The notes under the pieces: model-generated | Database searches by the model: none | Seen by the model: the letters and a program-made list of their open reading frames with translations, nothing else | What the model was told of the DNA's origin: nothing | In this document: piece by piece, positions 16,334 to 24,254 of the stretch | Numbering within the stretch: position 1 is the first letter of the stretch | How the letters are laid out: each line of letters begins with the position of its first letter | Program-made: the position numbers and the translations under genes | From: Ammoniphilus sp. CFH 90114 | GTDB lineage: Bacteria; Bacillota; Bacilli; Aneurinibacillales; RAOX-1 | Length of the DNA stretch: 64,000 nt | Assembly (NCBI RefSeq): GCF_004123195.1 | Contig: NZ_SDLI01000004.1 | Coordinates: 343,841-407,840, forward strand | Reading direction: 5' to 3'

Positions 16334-17272
16334 TTATTTTTTAACAAATCCTAGCTTCTCAAAGCACTTGTGAATCAATGCCATACGAACATAGAGTCCA
16401 TTCTGCGCTTGACGGAAATAAGCCGCTCGAGGGTCATAATCCACCTCAGGTGCAATCTCTCCTGCTCTTGGTAGAGGATGAAGAATAATAGCATTCGGTT
16501 TCATCAAGTCGAGTACACTTTGATCAATAATATATTTTCCTTGGGCCTTTTCGTATTCTTCTAGAGAAGGAAAACGTTCTTTTTGGATTCGCGTCTGGTA
16601 AAGAACGTCCACTTTAGATGCTACTTCTTCCAGATTTTGAGTCTCGATATAACGAATCTGCTTCTCCTCTAAGAACTTTTTTACATAAGGAGGAATTAAA
16701 ACATTCTCTGGAGCCGTGTAGTAAATCGTAATATTATTAAAATTGGCTAAGAGGTAAGATAACGAATGGACCGTTCTTCCATAAGTGAGATCTCCGATCA
16801 TAGCAATATGTAGATCGTCTACTCGGCCTATTTCTTTTTTAATTGTATAAATGTCAAGTAAAGCTTGAGTAGGGTGCTCACCAGCCCCATCCCCTGCATT
16901 AATAATCGGTACTGTTGCAATCGCTGCCGCTTTCTCTGCAGCACCGATCTCTGTATGGCGCATGACAATCACATCGCTGTACCCCGAAACAATGCGGATG
17001 GTATCCTCTAAAGTCTCGCCTTTAATAGCTGAAGAAAACTGAGCGGCATTCTCCGTACCGATCACTTTTCCTCCTAGACGGCACATAGCTGACTCAAAGG
17101 ATAATCGGGTTCTGGTACTAGGCTCAAAAAACAAGGTCGTCATTACTTTGTTCTTATAGCGATCTGAGCCTCCGCTGGCTTCAACTTGCTCCATATCAGC
17201 AGAAAGGTCAAAAATTTCCTCCAATGCTTCGCGATTAAATTGTTTAGCACCCAGAATATGATATATACTCAT
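16334..17272 (-). CDS. pyrB: Aspartate carbamoyltransferase catalytic subunit
   Basis: Condenses carbamoyl phosphate with aspartate, the first committed step of pyrimidine synthesis. It has 312 residues. The carbamoyl-phosphate loop is FFEPSTRTRLSFE (48-60); the mobile loop from the neighbouring subunit is SSAIKGET (80-87, catalytic K84). GDGAGEHPTQALLD (127-140) and LHPLPR complete the site. The GDGAGEHPTQ stretch resembles the enterobacterial and clostridial catalytic chain more than B. subtilis PyrB. It stands alone: no pyrR, pyrP, pyrC or carA is adjacent, no PyrR-type attenuator is visible, and no regulatory pyrI follows. A promoter with 17-base spacing lies at 17321-17349. Confidence 0.92.
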   Translation of the reverse strand: MSIYHILGAKQFNREALEEIFDLSADMEQVEASGGSDRYKNKVMTTLFFEPSTRTRLSFESAMCRLGGKVIGTENAAQFSSAIKGETLEDTIRIVSGYSDVIVMRHTEIGAAEKAAAIATVPIINAGDGAGEHPTQALLDIYTIKKEIGRVDDLHIAMIGDLTYGRTVHSLSYLLANFNNITIYYTAPENVLIPPYVKKFLEEKQIRYIETQNLEEVASKVDVLYQTRIQKERFPSLEEYEKAQGKYIIDQSVLDLMKPNAIILHPLPRAGEIAPEVDYDPRAAYFRQAQNGLYVRMALIHKCFEKLGFVKK

Positions 17273-17320
17273 TCGTTATCCATCCCTTCAAGATCGGTAC
17301 TCCTACATAAACCGAAAAGT

Positions 17321-17349
17321 ATTGTAACACAAAAACGAAAGTTATTCAA
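17321..17349 (-). promoter_or_regulatory. Candidate SigA promoter of pyrB
   Basis: On the minus strand TTGAAT is 17 bases from TACAAT. It is back to back with the globin promoter; the 24 bases between contain the palindrome GTTTAAAC, which could be an operator or simply AT-rich spacer. Confidence 0.55.
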
Positions 17350-17373
17350 AAAAAATGTTTAAACGTTCGTTGT

Positions 17374-17402
17374 TTTACCTCTATACCCTTATCATGTACA
17401 AT
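17374..17402 (+). promoter_or_regulatory. Candidate SigA promoter of the haemoglobin gene
   Basis: TTTACC, a 17-base spacer and TACAAT, 37 bases before the TTG start at 17439. Confidence 0.45.
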
Positions 17403-17438
17403 AATAAGGAAAACACTTGAACAAGGGGGAAGACAATT

Positions 17439-17831
17439 TTGCAATCATCTTCTGATAAAACACCTTACGATCTAATAGGTGGGGCTGAGACAATAGCGAA
17501 ACTCGTTGACGCATTCTATGATCGGGTCGCTGTTCACCCAGACTTAATTCCTATCTTTCCGGAAGATCTTACGGAGACTAGGGAGAAACAATATCTCTTC
17601 CTCACTCAATTTTTTGGAGGTCCCCTCCTTTACTCAGAGCAACATGGTCACCCTATGTTAAGGGCTCGTCATATCCCTTTCCCTATTACACCTAAGCGTG
17701 CAGAAGCATGGCTTTCGTGTATGGAACAAGCTATGGAGCATATTGGACTTAAAGGCCCGATTCGTGATTTTATGTTTGAGAGACTAACTCAGACCGCCTA
17801 TCACATGGTCAATCGGCCACCCGAAGACTAG
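17439..17831 (+). CDS. yjbI: Group II truncated haemoglobin (trHbO)
   Basis: 130 residues, a 2-on-2 globin that binds haem and handles O2 or NO chemistry. The B10 tyrosine is Y27 (AFYDRV), the proximal histidine is H78 (RARHIPF) and the group II marker tryptophan G8 is W91 (AEAWLSCM). The start is TTG at 17439, with AAGGGGGAAG 6 bases upstream. In B. subtilis yjbI sits beside yjbH; that neighbour is absent here. The stop codon overlaps that of the convergent thioesterase gene in the palindrome ACTAGT. Confidence 0.88.
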   Translation: MQSSSDKTPYDLIGGAETIAKLVDAFYDRVAVHPDLIPIFPEDLTETREKQYLFLTQFFGGPLLYSEQHGHPMLRARHIPFPITPKRAEAWLSCMEQAMEHIGLKGPIRDFMFERLTQTAYHMVNRPPED

Positions 17832-18364
17832 TCCGCTTGCTCCCTACCTGAACGATGGAGATGAAGGAAGGTGCCCGTTGCCGTGACAATCACCTCTCCA
17901 CGATCATTAACAATTCGGCATGTAGCTTGCATGATCTTCTGAGCCCGATGGGTCAGGCGGCAATGGGCAATTAACTCCTTGCCCCGACCCGGGTTATGAT
18001 AATTAACGTTCATGTCTAAGGTAACAACCTTATCTTTTTGGTCAATGAGCTCTTCAAGCATCCACCCCATTGCCATATCAGCAAGCAATGCCGTTATCCC
18101 GCCATAGACAATCCGGTAAGGATTCAAGATATCCCTCGTAATTGGCATCGAACAGCTAAACCGCTCCCCACTTTCAATTAACTTCATCTGCATGAAATTT
18201 CCCATAAACGGATATTTATTTTCACGCATGGCTTCTACAGCTTTAACAGCTTTAACAACCATGGCGTATTCACGCTCTGACATGGCTTGTATAGAGTCTA
18301 TCAATTGTTTTTTATCATATTTTTTTACATCTGCACCAACATCTGGGGTGTCGATTCTTGTCAT
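17828..18364 (-). CDS. Hotdog-fold thioesterase, PaaI-like
   Basis: 178 residues. After an N-terminal helical extension of about 50 residues comes a hotdog domain with NPYRIVYGGITALLADMAMG, the family helix where an active-site acidic residue (D in LLADMAMG) normally sits, then VVTLDMNVNYHNPGRG and a C-terminal TATGTFLHL strand. Such proteins hydrolyse acyl-CoA. ATG at 18364 is used because the reading further upstream runs into the divergent gene; a GTG two codons earlier is possible. The substrate is unknown. Confidence 0.8.
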   Translation of the reverse strand: MTRIDTPDVGADVKKYDKKQLIDSIQAMSEREYAMVVKAVKAVEAMRENKYPFMGNFMQMKLIESGERFSCSMPITRDILNPYRIVYGGITALLADMAMGWMLEELIDQKDKVVTLDMNVNYHNPGRGKELIAHCRLTHRAQKIMQATCRIVNDRGEVIVTATGTFLHLHRSGREQAD

Positions 18365-18449
18365 TTTCACTCGTATTCCACTCCATATTCCGTTATAATA
18401 GAAAAAACCGTTTTCAAGATCAGAAAAAGAACCAACAAGGAGTACACCT

Positions 18450-19235
18450 ATGAGAACGATTTGGTTTATGATTTCATTCTTTTTATGCTTTCTCTGCTTT
18501 TCTACTATAACGCAAGCTAAAGAGAAAGTCATCGAAGTATATGTGAATGATCAACAAATGCGCTTTGATAGTGGTCCGCCCTTTATTACAAATGGTACAA
18601 CCATGGTTCCTTTGAGGTTTATCGTTGAATCCCTTGGAGCCCAGGTATCCTGGGATTCGCAAAGCCAAACTGTCTCTTTAATACGTGACGATACCACCAT
18701 GAAACTCACGATTAATCAACTGGAAGCAGAGATAAATGGACAAGCCAAACCTCTGCGTCAGGCACCTCTCATCCATGAGAACCGGACGTATGTCCCGCTG
18801 AGATTTATTGGGGAAGAATTACAACAGGATGTAGAATGGGAACCTAGTCAGTCCATCGTCTTCATCTCTGATGATCAGCAGGAAAGTGATATTTATTGGT
18901 TGGCTAAACTTGTAGAGGCTGAGAGCTCTTCTGAACCCTATCAAGGTAAAGTCGCCGTAGCCGCTGTCGTATTAAACCGGACCCAATCCGCCTACTTCCC
19001 AAAAACAATTAAATCTGTGATTTTCGAGTCGTCGCAATTCACCCCAGTTAAGACGAAGAGGATCTTTGGACTTAAGCCAGAGGAAGATACCATACGTGCC
19101 GTTCGTGAAGCGTTGAGCGGTGTTGATCCAACCTATGGCGCTCTTTATTTCTTTAACCCAAACAAGACGAACAACCGTTTTCTTCATAGTCGGAGCATTA
19201 CGATGACGATCGGTAACCACCGATTCACAACTTAG
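18450..19235 (+). CDS. Secreted cell-wall hydrolase: copper amine oxidase-like stalk domain plus SleB/CwlJ domain
   Basis: 261 residues. Signal peptide (1-23, ending ITQAKE). Residues 25-140 are two copies of the copper amine oxidase N-terminal stalk motif (TTMVPLRFIVESLGAQVSWD and RTYVPLRFIGEELQQDVEWE), a non-catalytic wall-associated module. Residues 150-261 form a SleB/CwlJ hydrolase domain with WLAKLVEAESSSEPYQGKVA, where the Glu of VEAE is the expected catalytic acid, VAAVVLNRTQS, and YFFNPNKTN. SleB-type enzymes act on cortex peptidoglycan during germination; SleB itself carries a peptidoglycan-binding domain, so this combination is different. AAGGAG is 8 bases before the ATG. Confidence 0.85.
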   Translation: MRTIWFMISFFLCFLCFSTITQAKEKVIEVYVNDQQMRFDSGPPFITNGTTMVPLRFIVESLGAQVSWDSQSQTVSLIRDDTTMKLTINQLEAEINGQAKPLRQAPLIHENRTYVPLRFIGEELQQDVEWEPSQSIVFISDDQQESDIYWLAKLVEAESSSEPYQGKVAVAAVVLNRTQSAYFPKTIKSVIFESSQFTPVKTKRIFGLKPEEDTIRAVREALSGVDPTYGALYFFNPNKTNNRFLHSRSITMTIGNHRFTT

Positions 19236-19259
19236 TGTTCAAGGATAAGGAGACTAGAA

Positions 19260-19309
19260 AAGGCATATGTACTTGCTATCGGTTTAGCAAGCAGATATGC
19301 CTTTTTTTC
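19260..19309 (+). terminator. Intrinsic terminator of the stalk-SleB gene
   Basis: AGGCATAT pairs with ATATGCCT, with an inner TTGCT/AGCAA stem, followed by TTTTTTTCG. Confidence 0.88.
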
Positions 19310-19393
19310 GTTTCACAAAATTCATTTGGAATGCCTTACGGACTAACCCCATATAATGCTAAAAAAGGACTTTTAATATAAAGGTGGCTTGCC

Positions 19394-20533
19394 ATGAACC
19401 GAATATATAAGATGAGACTCCCCAGTCTCTTTCTATTATTGTCTCTTTTTAGCACCTTCCTATTCCTGTCTTTCGCTTGGCTGTTTAGCCATACAACGAT
19501 AAAGATTTCATCTCCCTCGATGAGACAAGCTATGTCACAATTGTCCTATGAGACCATTATCCATGCCTTTGAGATGGAAATTCCTTATTTACGATATCAT
19601 AAAACAACTTTAGAACAACAGCCTAAACCTTTATCCTTATTTCTATTTGAAACCATGACGAGCCTCAAGCCAACAGATCTGCGATCGCTCCTAGGTCGAG
19701 AACTTCCTGGACTATCCATGTTCCATGTCGAAGTTCTCGCAACAGGACAAAACGTGAACTTGCAAAACTTTGTAATAGAATCCCCTCCTCCCACAGATGC
19801 GCTGCTCCCTGCTGAGACAGCGGAATCTTTACCTGATGAGAAAGCATCCGAGGAAAAGGCAACGACAGAGCAAATTCGTTCTATGATATTCATCTATAAC
19901 ACCCATAATACTGAATCATGGACACATGTATCCAATAATCCAAGTGTCACAGATGAACAAAAAAACATTACCCTAGTCAGCAAGCGCTTAGCCGAAGAGT
20001 TAGAAAGAAGAGGAATTCGTACACACTTTGATCAAACGGATCACCAGCAAAAGCTTAAAGATCAGGGTCTGCCCTATGCGTTCTCCTATGCTGCATCCCT
20101 AAAGACCGTTCAAGAGGCAATAAAGCAGCATGACAACATAGGCTATATATTTGACATCCATCGCGATTCCCAACCTAAGGAACAAACTACAGCTGTTGTG
20201 AATGGGAAATCCTACGCTAGACCTTATTTTGTCATTGGTAAAAGAAATAAGAACTGGGAGCAGAATGCAGAATTAGCAAAGAAAATCCACTATGGCTTAG
20301 AAAAAAAATACCCGGGATTATCCATAGGTGTATTAGGTAAAGCAGAAGGAAATGGAGAATACAACCAATCCGTTTCCCCTCAAAGTATCCTCCTTGAAAT
20401 CGGTGGAATCGATAATACGCTCGAGGAGACTTATAATACCGCAGCCGCTCTTGCAGACGTAATTGCTGATATCTATTTTGAAAAAGACAAAAAAGTAGAT
20501 TCTCCCGCACCGTCAGATCGGAATCCTATGTAA
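19394..20533 (+). CDS. spoIIP: Stage II sporulation protein P
   Basis: Peptidoglycan amidase/endopeptidase of the SpoIIDMP machine that thins septal wall and drives forespore engulfment. It has 379 residues. A membrane anchor lies at 9-32, then a variable Pro/Glu-rich linker, then the catalytic domain from about 168: IYNTHNTESW with a zinc-binding His, a Glu in ITLVSKRLAEELERRGI, GYIFDIHRDS with the second His, and QSILLEIGG with the catalytic Glu. AAGGTGG precedes the ATG. Upstream at 19350-19357 CATATAAT resembles a SigE -10, but a matching -35 is not clear. The gpr gene, usually beside spoIIP, is not here, so a paralogue is possible. Confidence 0.92.
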   Translation: MNRIYKMRLPSLFLLLSLFSTFLFLSFAWLFSHTTIKISSPSMRQAMSQLSYETIIHAFEMEIPYLRYHKTTLEQQPKPLSLFLFETMTSLKPTDLRSLLGRELPGLSMFHVEVLATGQNVNLQNFVIESPPPTDALLPAETAESLPDEKASEEKATTEQIRSMIFIYNTHNTESWTHVSNNPSVTDEQKNITLVSKRLAEELERRGIRTHFDQTDHQQKLKDQGLPYAFSYAASLKTVQEAIKQHDNIGYIFDIHRDSQPKEQTTAVVNGKSYARPYFVIGKRNKNWEQNAELAKKIHYGLEKKYPGLSIGVLGKAEGNGEYNQSVSPQSILLEIGGIDNTLEETYNTAAALADVIADIYFEKDKKVDSPAPSDRNPM

Positions 20534-20548
20534 TGAGGGGAATGAATT

Positions 20549-20704
20549 GTGAGAGAATCCTTTGGATGGTTGTCCTTCACCTTTTTCTCTAGTCTTTTTT
20601 GCTTTTTCTGGTTTGATTGGATTATCACCATCACTTGTTTCACTTCAGGTTTGCTCGTCAGTATTAAAGCGATGATAAGCGAATACACGGATGACGAGGA
20701 ATAA
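20549..20704 (+). CDS. 51-residue membrane protein coupled to spoIIP
   Basis: Starts with GTG 16 bases after the spoIIP stop and reads VRESFGWLSFTFFSSLFCFF and onward. The GAGGGG ribosome site overlaps the spoIIP end, 8 bases from the GTG. One long aromatic-rich hydrophobic stretch (residues 7-40, Phe, Trp, Cys, Ile) is followed by an acidic tail ending EYTDDEE. A terminator follows directly, so this is the last gene of a two-gene unit. Its function is unknown, but it is probably made with SpoIIP in the mother cell. Confidence 0.65.
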   Translation: MRESFGWLSFTFFSSLFCFFWFDWIITITCFTSGLLVSIKAMISEYTDDEE

Positions 20705-20712
20705 ACCTTAAA

Positions 20713-20753
20713 TGAGCCCTCTTCTTAAGCTAACAAAAGCTAAGAGAGGGCTC
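20713..20753 (+). terminator. Hairpin terminator between spoIIP operon and ykyB
   Basis: GAGCCCTCTT pairs with AGAGAGGGCTC with an inner AAGCT/AGCTT stem. A modest T content (CCCTTATTTC) follows on the plus strand. It lies between convergent genes and may serve both. Confidence 0.7.
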
Positions 20754-20757
20754 GCCC

Positions 20758-21393
20758 TTATTTCTTCGGGAATGGATCAAAGAATGATTTCCTTCGGTGA
20801 TTCGGTTTTGAAATCGGGGTAGGTCGCTTCATATTCACAGGTGGATGAGTTTCCTTCGGACGGATATATTGCTCAAGCAATTGCACAGCTTGACGCAGTG
20901 GAAAGGTATCAGTCGGATTGCGGAAATCGTCACTCCACTCTCCTAGGTGAGGCAATTCAAGAAGGTCTTCACGCGTGGAAAGAATGTGGAACCCATACTC
21001 TCCCACTTTTACCAGAGTGTTTGAAGTCTGTTGATGATATTTACTTGGATTCGGTGATTGCTGAAGCCCCACCTTCGAAGCTTTCCCTTCATCAATAAGC
21101 TTTTCAATGACGGAGGTCTTAAGTTGGTACAATTTTTGGGGCTGTGGGCTTGTCTTTGCATGTCGGTTCACAGCAAACAATGCCTTCGCAAGGTTGTCAA
21201 CCGTCGGTTGAATCGGCGCGGAGTGGCGAGATGGAATCGGTGCGGATTGTTTGAGGTCAAATAGATAATGGTACCGATCCCTATCCTTTAATTTTGCAAT
21301 CGGGGCACCAACAGGAATCTTCCCCATCTTTTGCAGTTCCTCTTTCGTCTTATATTCTGTCGGAACTTGATCTTTTTTCGTGAACAATTGCAA
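20758..21393 (-). CDS. ykyB: YkyB family protein with long N-terminal extension
   Basis: 211 residues. Residues 66-175 match the YkyB family as I know it from B. subtilis: NLAKALFAVNRHAKT, LYQLKTSVIEKLIDEGKASKVGL, LVKVGEYGFHI and LPHLGEWSDDFRNP. B. subtilis YkyB is about 150 residues and begins near the NLAKA segment, so about 65 extra residues are present at the N-terminus here. The family is restricted to spore formers and has no assigned reaction. The start is TTG at 21393, with AAGGAGG 9 bases upstream. The C-terminal tail is Pro/Lys-rich. Confidence 0.8.
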   Translation of the reverse strand: MQLFTKKDQVPTEYKTKEELQKMGKIPVGAPIAKLKDRDRYHYLFDLKQSAPIPSRHSAPIQPTVDNLAKALFAVNRHAKTSPQPQKLYQLKTSVIEKLIDEGKASKVGLQQSPNPSKYHQQTSNTLVKVGEYGFHILSTREDLLELPHLGEWSDDFRNPTDTFPLRQAVQLLEQYIRPKETHPPVNMKRPTPISKPNHRRKSFFDPFPKK

Positions 21394-21505
21394 CGAATGA
21401 TTCCTCCTTCCTTTAGCCTAAGAAAAAATTATATATTTCTTTATATTCTATCACAAGTATAGGCTACCTTGTCCAATATTTCATGAATTTCATTCTGTGA
21501 TAACG

Positions 21506-21543
21506 AAGAAAAACCCCTGATTACATTAGAGTATCAGGAGTTT
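21506..21543 (-). terminator. Intrinsic terminator of the holin-like gene
   Basis: CTCCTGAT pairs with ATCAGGGG around an 11-base loop, followed by TTTTTC on the minus strand, 20 bases past the stop at 21563. Confidence 0.75.
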
Positions 21544-21562
21544 GTTGGTATATCCTATCTAC

Positions 21563-21913
21563 TTACACATCATTAGGGCCATTCGCGTTCGGAGGCCGGG
21601 GAACCGATGAATTCACACCGTTAGAAGGAGGTTCTATTGGTGGGATTACGTTTTGTGGGGTACCGTTATCTTGGGGCAGGTACTCTCTTTTCTTCACTTG
21701 AGTGTAAACTCCACTGGCCGTTAACCCTATTAATAATGCAGTAACTGCTTTTTCCATCAACCAAACCGGCACGGAAACCAAGATGACGCCCATAACTACC
21801 GCAATCAACGCCCGATATCTCACGTCTATCCTAAAGGCATTACCTACAACAGAAACAAAGGCAGCCACCACGGCTGAAACCGTTGCAAAATCAAGAAATG
21901 TATTCTCAAACAA
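21563..21913 (-). CDS. Small holin-like membrane protein
   Basis: 116 residues. Two or three hydrophobic helices (ATVSAVVAAFVSVVGNAF, ALIAVVMGVILVSVPVWL, AVTALLIGLTASGVY) precede a hydrophilic Pro/Asn tail. The arrangement resembles phage holins, but no endolysin or phage genes are near, so the role is open. The start is TTG at 21913, behind the near-perfect site GGGAGGTGAT; a GTG at 21922 lies inside that site. Confidence 0.6.
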   Translation of the reverse strand: MFENTFLDFATVSAVVAAFVSVVGNAFRIDVRYRALIAVVMGVILVSVPVWLMEKAVTALLIGLTASGVYTQVKKREYLPQDNGTPQNVIPPIEPPSNGVNSSVPRPPNANGPNDV

Positions 21914-21949
21914 GGGAATCACCTCCCTATCAAAATATTCGAATACAAT

Positions 21950-21981
21950 AAAAACGTGAAGGCCAACTACAGTTGGCCTTC
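21950..21981 (-). terminator. Intrinsic terminator of the glycoside-hydrolase-like gene
   Basis: GAAGGCCAACT pairs perfectly with AGTTGGCCTTC around two bases; CACGTTTTTATT follows on the minus strand. Confidence 0.85.
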
Positions 21982-21991
21982 AGGGTCAATA

Positions 21992-23419
21992 TCAGTTCAG
22001 TGGAGTATAATCCACATTGGGTGTATAATTATTTCCTGCATTCCATAGCAGAAATTCTTTTATTCCAGCTTCATTAAGAGCTTTAATTTGCAATTCTACT
22101 TCTCTTTTGCCGTAAGGAATATAATTGCCTTTTCCTAGCCAAGGAGCGGTAAAATCTTGAATCCACGGTCTTGACAGGGGAGGGTTCTCCATCTGAGCCA
22201 ATTTCTGATTTTCCATCTTGGCGTATTCTTGAACTAAACGATGAGGGTCTGTATCAGGCTTAGGAATATTAAAATAACCTGGCCCCCAATGACTTGGGTA
22301 GATCATGGAGCTGATGACATCTACATGGTTGCTGATCGCTGTAAAGTTCTGGCCAATACCGGGCGCCTCAGACAATGTTGCTGTGTAGCCAAATATATCG
22401 ACAGAGACTTTGACATTATAGGGTTCAAGTTCCTTCTTTGCATACTCAACGAAATCGGTAACAGCCGTAACCCTCGCTGCAACAGCATCATATTCAGGCT
22501 TTGGAGGGGCTGATTCTTGAATGGCTATAGGAGCCGGTTTAGCATCGCCAGCCAAGGTTTCACTAGGAGGTTGAGCTTCTCGCTGCTCTGCCCAAGCTTC
22601 TTGATGCTCCGTTTCCCATTCTATCTTCTTCTTTTCCCACACTGCCACCAGCCTTGGTTCCAATTGATCTTTTGTATAGTTCCCCATACCATAAGTTAAA
22701 GTTTTGTCACGATTTTCGAAACCTTCAGGAAAGCGAACATAGTCAAACTGAATTTCCTGAAAGCCGAGTTTCGCTGCTTCCTTTGCTATCTCCACATTAT
22801 GTTGCCACACTTCAGTCAAGAAGGGGTTTACAAACGCTTCCCCTCTTCGATTTTTCCATACCTGCCCCCCATTCTTAAAAGAAAGTTCTGGTTTTTGCCC
22901 AGCCAGAACAGAATCCTTAAATACTACAATACGGGCAATCGGATAGATCTTATGATCGGAAAGAGTCTGGACCAGCGCCTTAGGATCTTTCATAAAAGGC
23001 TTGCTAAAGGGCTCCATATCACCTTCCATCTTATACGTAATCCAACCATGATCATCTTTAATATCGATGACCATCGCATTCAAATCGGTTGTTTCCACAA
23101 GCTTGAGCAGATCCGGGAACTTTTGTCCCCCCGCCGAATGACCCGTCACATAAATGCCTCGAATCGCATCTGGATACTCAAAAGGAGGATGGCTAACAGC
23201 TTGCTCCTCTTCCTCTCCTTCTGGTGCTACTTCTGCTACTTCAGTTACAGGCTTTTCTACCTCCACAGCTTGTTTGTTCGAAGCTTCTTCTTTCTCTTGA
23301 GTTTCCAGATCTTTTGGGGTCGTGTCAAGAGAAGGTGATGTGGATACGGGCTCACTACAAGCGATTAGGAGGACCATCATCATCATGAATAAAAGCATGA
23401 TTATTCCTGTTTTCCTCAT
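21992..23419 (-). CDS. Lipoprotein with putative glycoside hydrolase domain (DUF4015)
   Basis: 475 residues. A lipoprotein signal ends in LLIAC (C21). An acidic linker (22-80) leads to a TIM-barrel-like domain: IRGIYVTGHSAGGQKFPDLL, NAMVIDIKDDHGWITY, IYPIARIVVFKD and FQEIQFDYVRFPEG. This is the DUF4015 family, related to glycosyl hydrolases. A charged Glu/Ala/Pro insertion of about 60 residues (near 255-315) splits the domain before VSVDIFGYT and VISSMIYPSHWG. It probably acts on a wall or surface polysaccharide; substrate and catalytic residues are not established. Confidence 0.82.
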   Translation of the reverse strand: MRKTGIIMLLFMMMMVLLIACSEPVSTSPSLDTTPKDLETQEKEEASNKQAVEVEKPVTEVAEVAPEGEEEEQAVSHPPFEYPDAIRGIYVTGHSAGGQKFPDLLKLVETTDLNAMVIDIKDDHGWITYKMEGDMEPFSKPFMKDPKALVQTLSDHKIYPIARIVVFKDSVLAGQKPELSFKNGGQVWKNRRGEAFVNPFLTEVWQHNVEIAKEAAKLGFQEIQFDYVRFPEGFENRDKTLTYGMGNYTKDQLEPRLVAVWEKKKIEWETEHQEAWAEQREAQPPSETLAGDAKPAPIAIQESAPPKPEYDAVAARVTAVTDFVEYAKKELEPYNVKVSVDIFGYTATLSEAPGIGQNFTAISNHVDVISSMIYPSHWGPGYFNIPKPDTDPHRLVQEYAKMENQKLAQMENPPLSRPWIQDFTAPWLGKGNYIPYGKREVELQIKALNEAGIKEFLLWNAGNNYTPNVDYTPLN

Positions 23420-23552
23420 TATGCTTCTCCTCTACATATAATCTTGGCCACGCTTTTGAATTTGTTCTGGTTATCCATAGATACTTCATTCTATGCTTCA
23501 GAATAGGGTATAATGAGGTGTATCTAACTCCCCTTCAGGAAAGGATGAAAAA

Positions 23553-24188
23553 ATGAAAAAGTGGTACTTCCTATTCATCGCAAGTCTAAGCATGTTGCTG
23601 CTTTCTGCATGTGGGGCCACCCAAGAACAGGCCGTTTCAGATAGGGGGCCTACAACGACGAAAACGTGGGACAAGCCTCCAGAGATGATCATTGAGCCGG
23701 ACAAGCCTTATACAGCAACGATTACAACTAATAAGGGAGATATTAAAATAGAGCTCTTTACGAAAGATGCTCCGCAAACTGTCAATAATTTTATCTTCTT
23801 AGCGAAAGAGGACTTTTACCAGAACGTTTTGTTCCATCGTGTTATTAAGGGATTTATGATCCAAACCGGAGATCCTACCGGCACGGGAACCGGTGGCCCA
23901 GGCTATCAATTTGAAGATGAGCTTCCTGCCCCACACCGCTATGAGGCAGGAATCGTAGCAATGGCCAATGCAGGCCCCAATACAAATGGCAGCCAATTCT
24001 TCATCTGTAATGGAGCAGATAGTGAGAATCTTAATGGCTACCCAAACTACACCATATTTGGTAGAGTCGTTGAAGGTATGGAAACCGTAGAAGCCATCTC
24101 CAACGTGAATGTGAAGCAAAGTCCTATGGGAGAACCAAGCCAACCGACTGAAGAAGTGTATATTAAAAACATAACCATCTCAGAATAA
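23553..24188 (+). CDS. Peptidyl-prolyl cis-trans isomerase, cyclophilin-type lipoprotein
   Basis: 211 residues. Lipobox LLLSAC puts the mature N-terminus at C20. The cyclophilin domain (about 54-209) has VLFHRVIKGFMIQTGD with the catalytic Arg and Phe, GTGTGGPGYQFEDE, NTNGSQFFI with the substrate Gln and Phe, and YTIFGRVVEGMETV. It probably assists folding of secreted proteins at the membrane surface. A TATAAT -10 lies at 23508-23513 with a poor -35. It is transcribed alone. Confidence 0.9.
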   Translation: MKKWYFLFIASLSMLLLSACGATQEQAVSDRGPTTTKTWDKPPEMIIEPDKPYTATITTNKGDIKIELFTKDAPQTVNNFIFLAKEDFYQNVLFHRVIKGFMIQTGDPTGTGTGGPGYQFEDELPAPHRYEAGIVAMANAGPNTNGSQFFICNGADSENLNGYPNYTIFGRVVEGMETVEAISNVNVKQSPMGEPSQPTEEVYIKNITISE

Positions 24189-24189
24189 A

Positions 24190-24238
24190 AATAGAAATAG
24201 TCTTGCCCTTGATAATCAGAGGCAAGACTATTTCTATT
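24190..24238. terminator. Bidirectional intrinsic terminator
   Basis: AATAGTCTTGCC pairs with GGCAAGACTATT. T-rich runs follow on both strands, serving the cyclophilin gene and the convergent tagO gene. Confidence 0.85.
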
Positions 24239-24254
24239 CATCTATGGTATAGAA

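Noticed and set aside
17273..17438. PyrR attenuator or other riboswitch upstream of pyrB
   Set aside because: The leader is only about 40 bases long with no conserved anti-antiterminator or terminator stem.
17828..18532. Longer thioesterase starting at 18532
   Set aside because: It would run through the divergent gene at 18450 and has no ribosome site; the ATG at 18364 fits.
21563..21913. Prophage remnant based on the holin-like protein
   Set aside because: No endolysin, portal, terminase or integrase gene is near; the neighbours are core genes.
23500..23552. Promoter of the cyclophilin gene
   Set aside because: A perfect TATAAT is present, but no acceptable -35 at 16-18 bases was found, so it was not listed as a feature.
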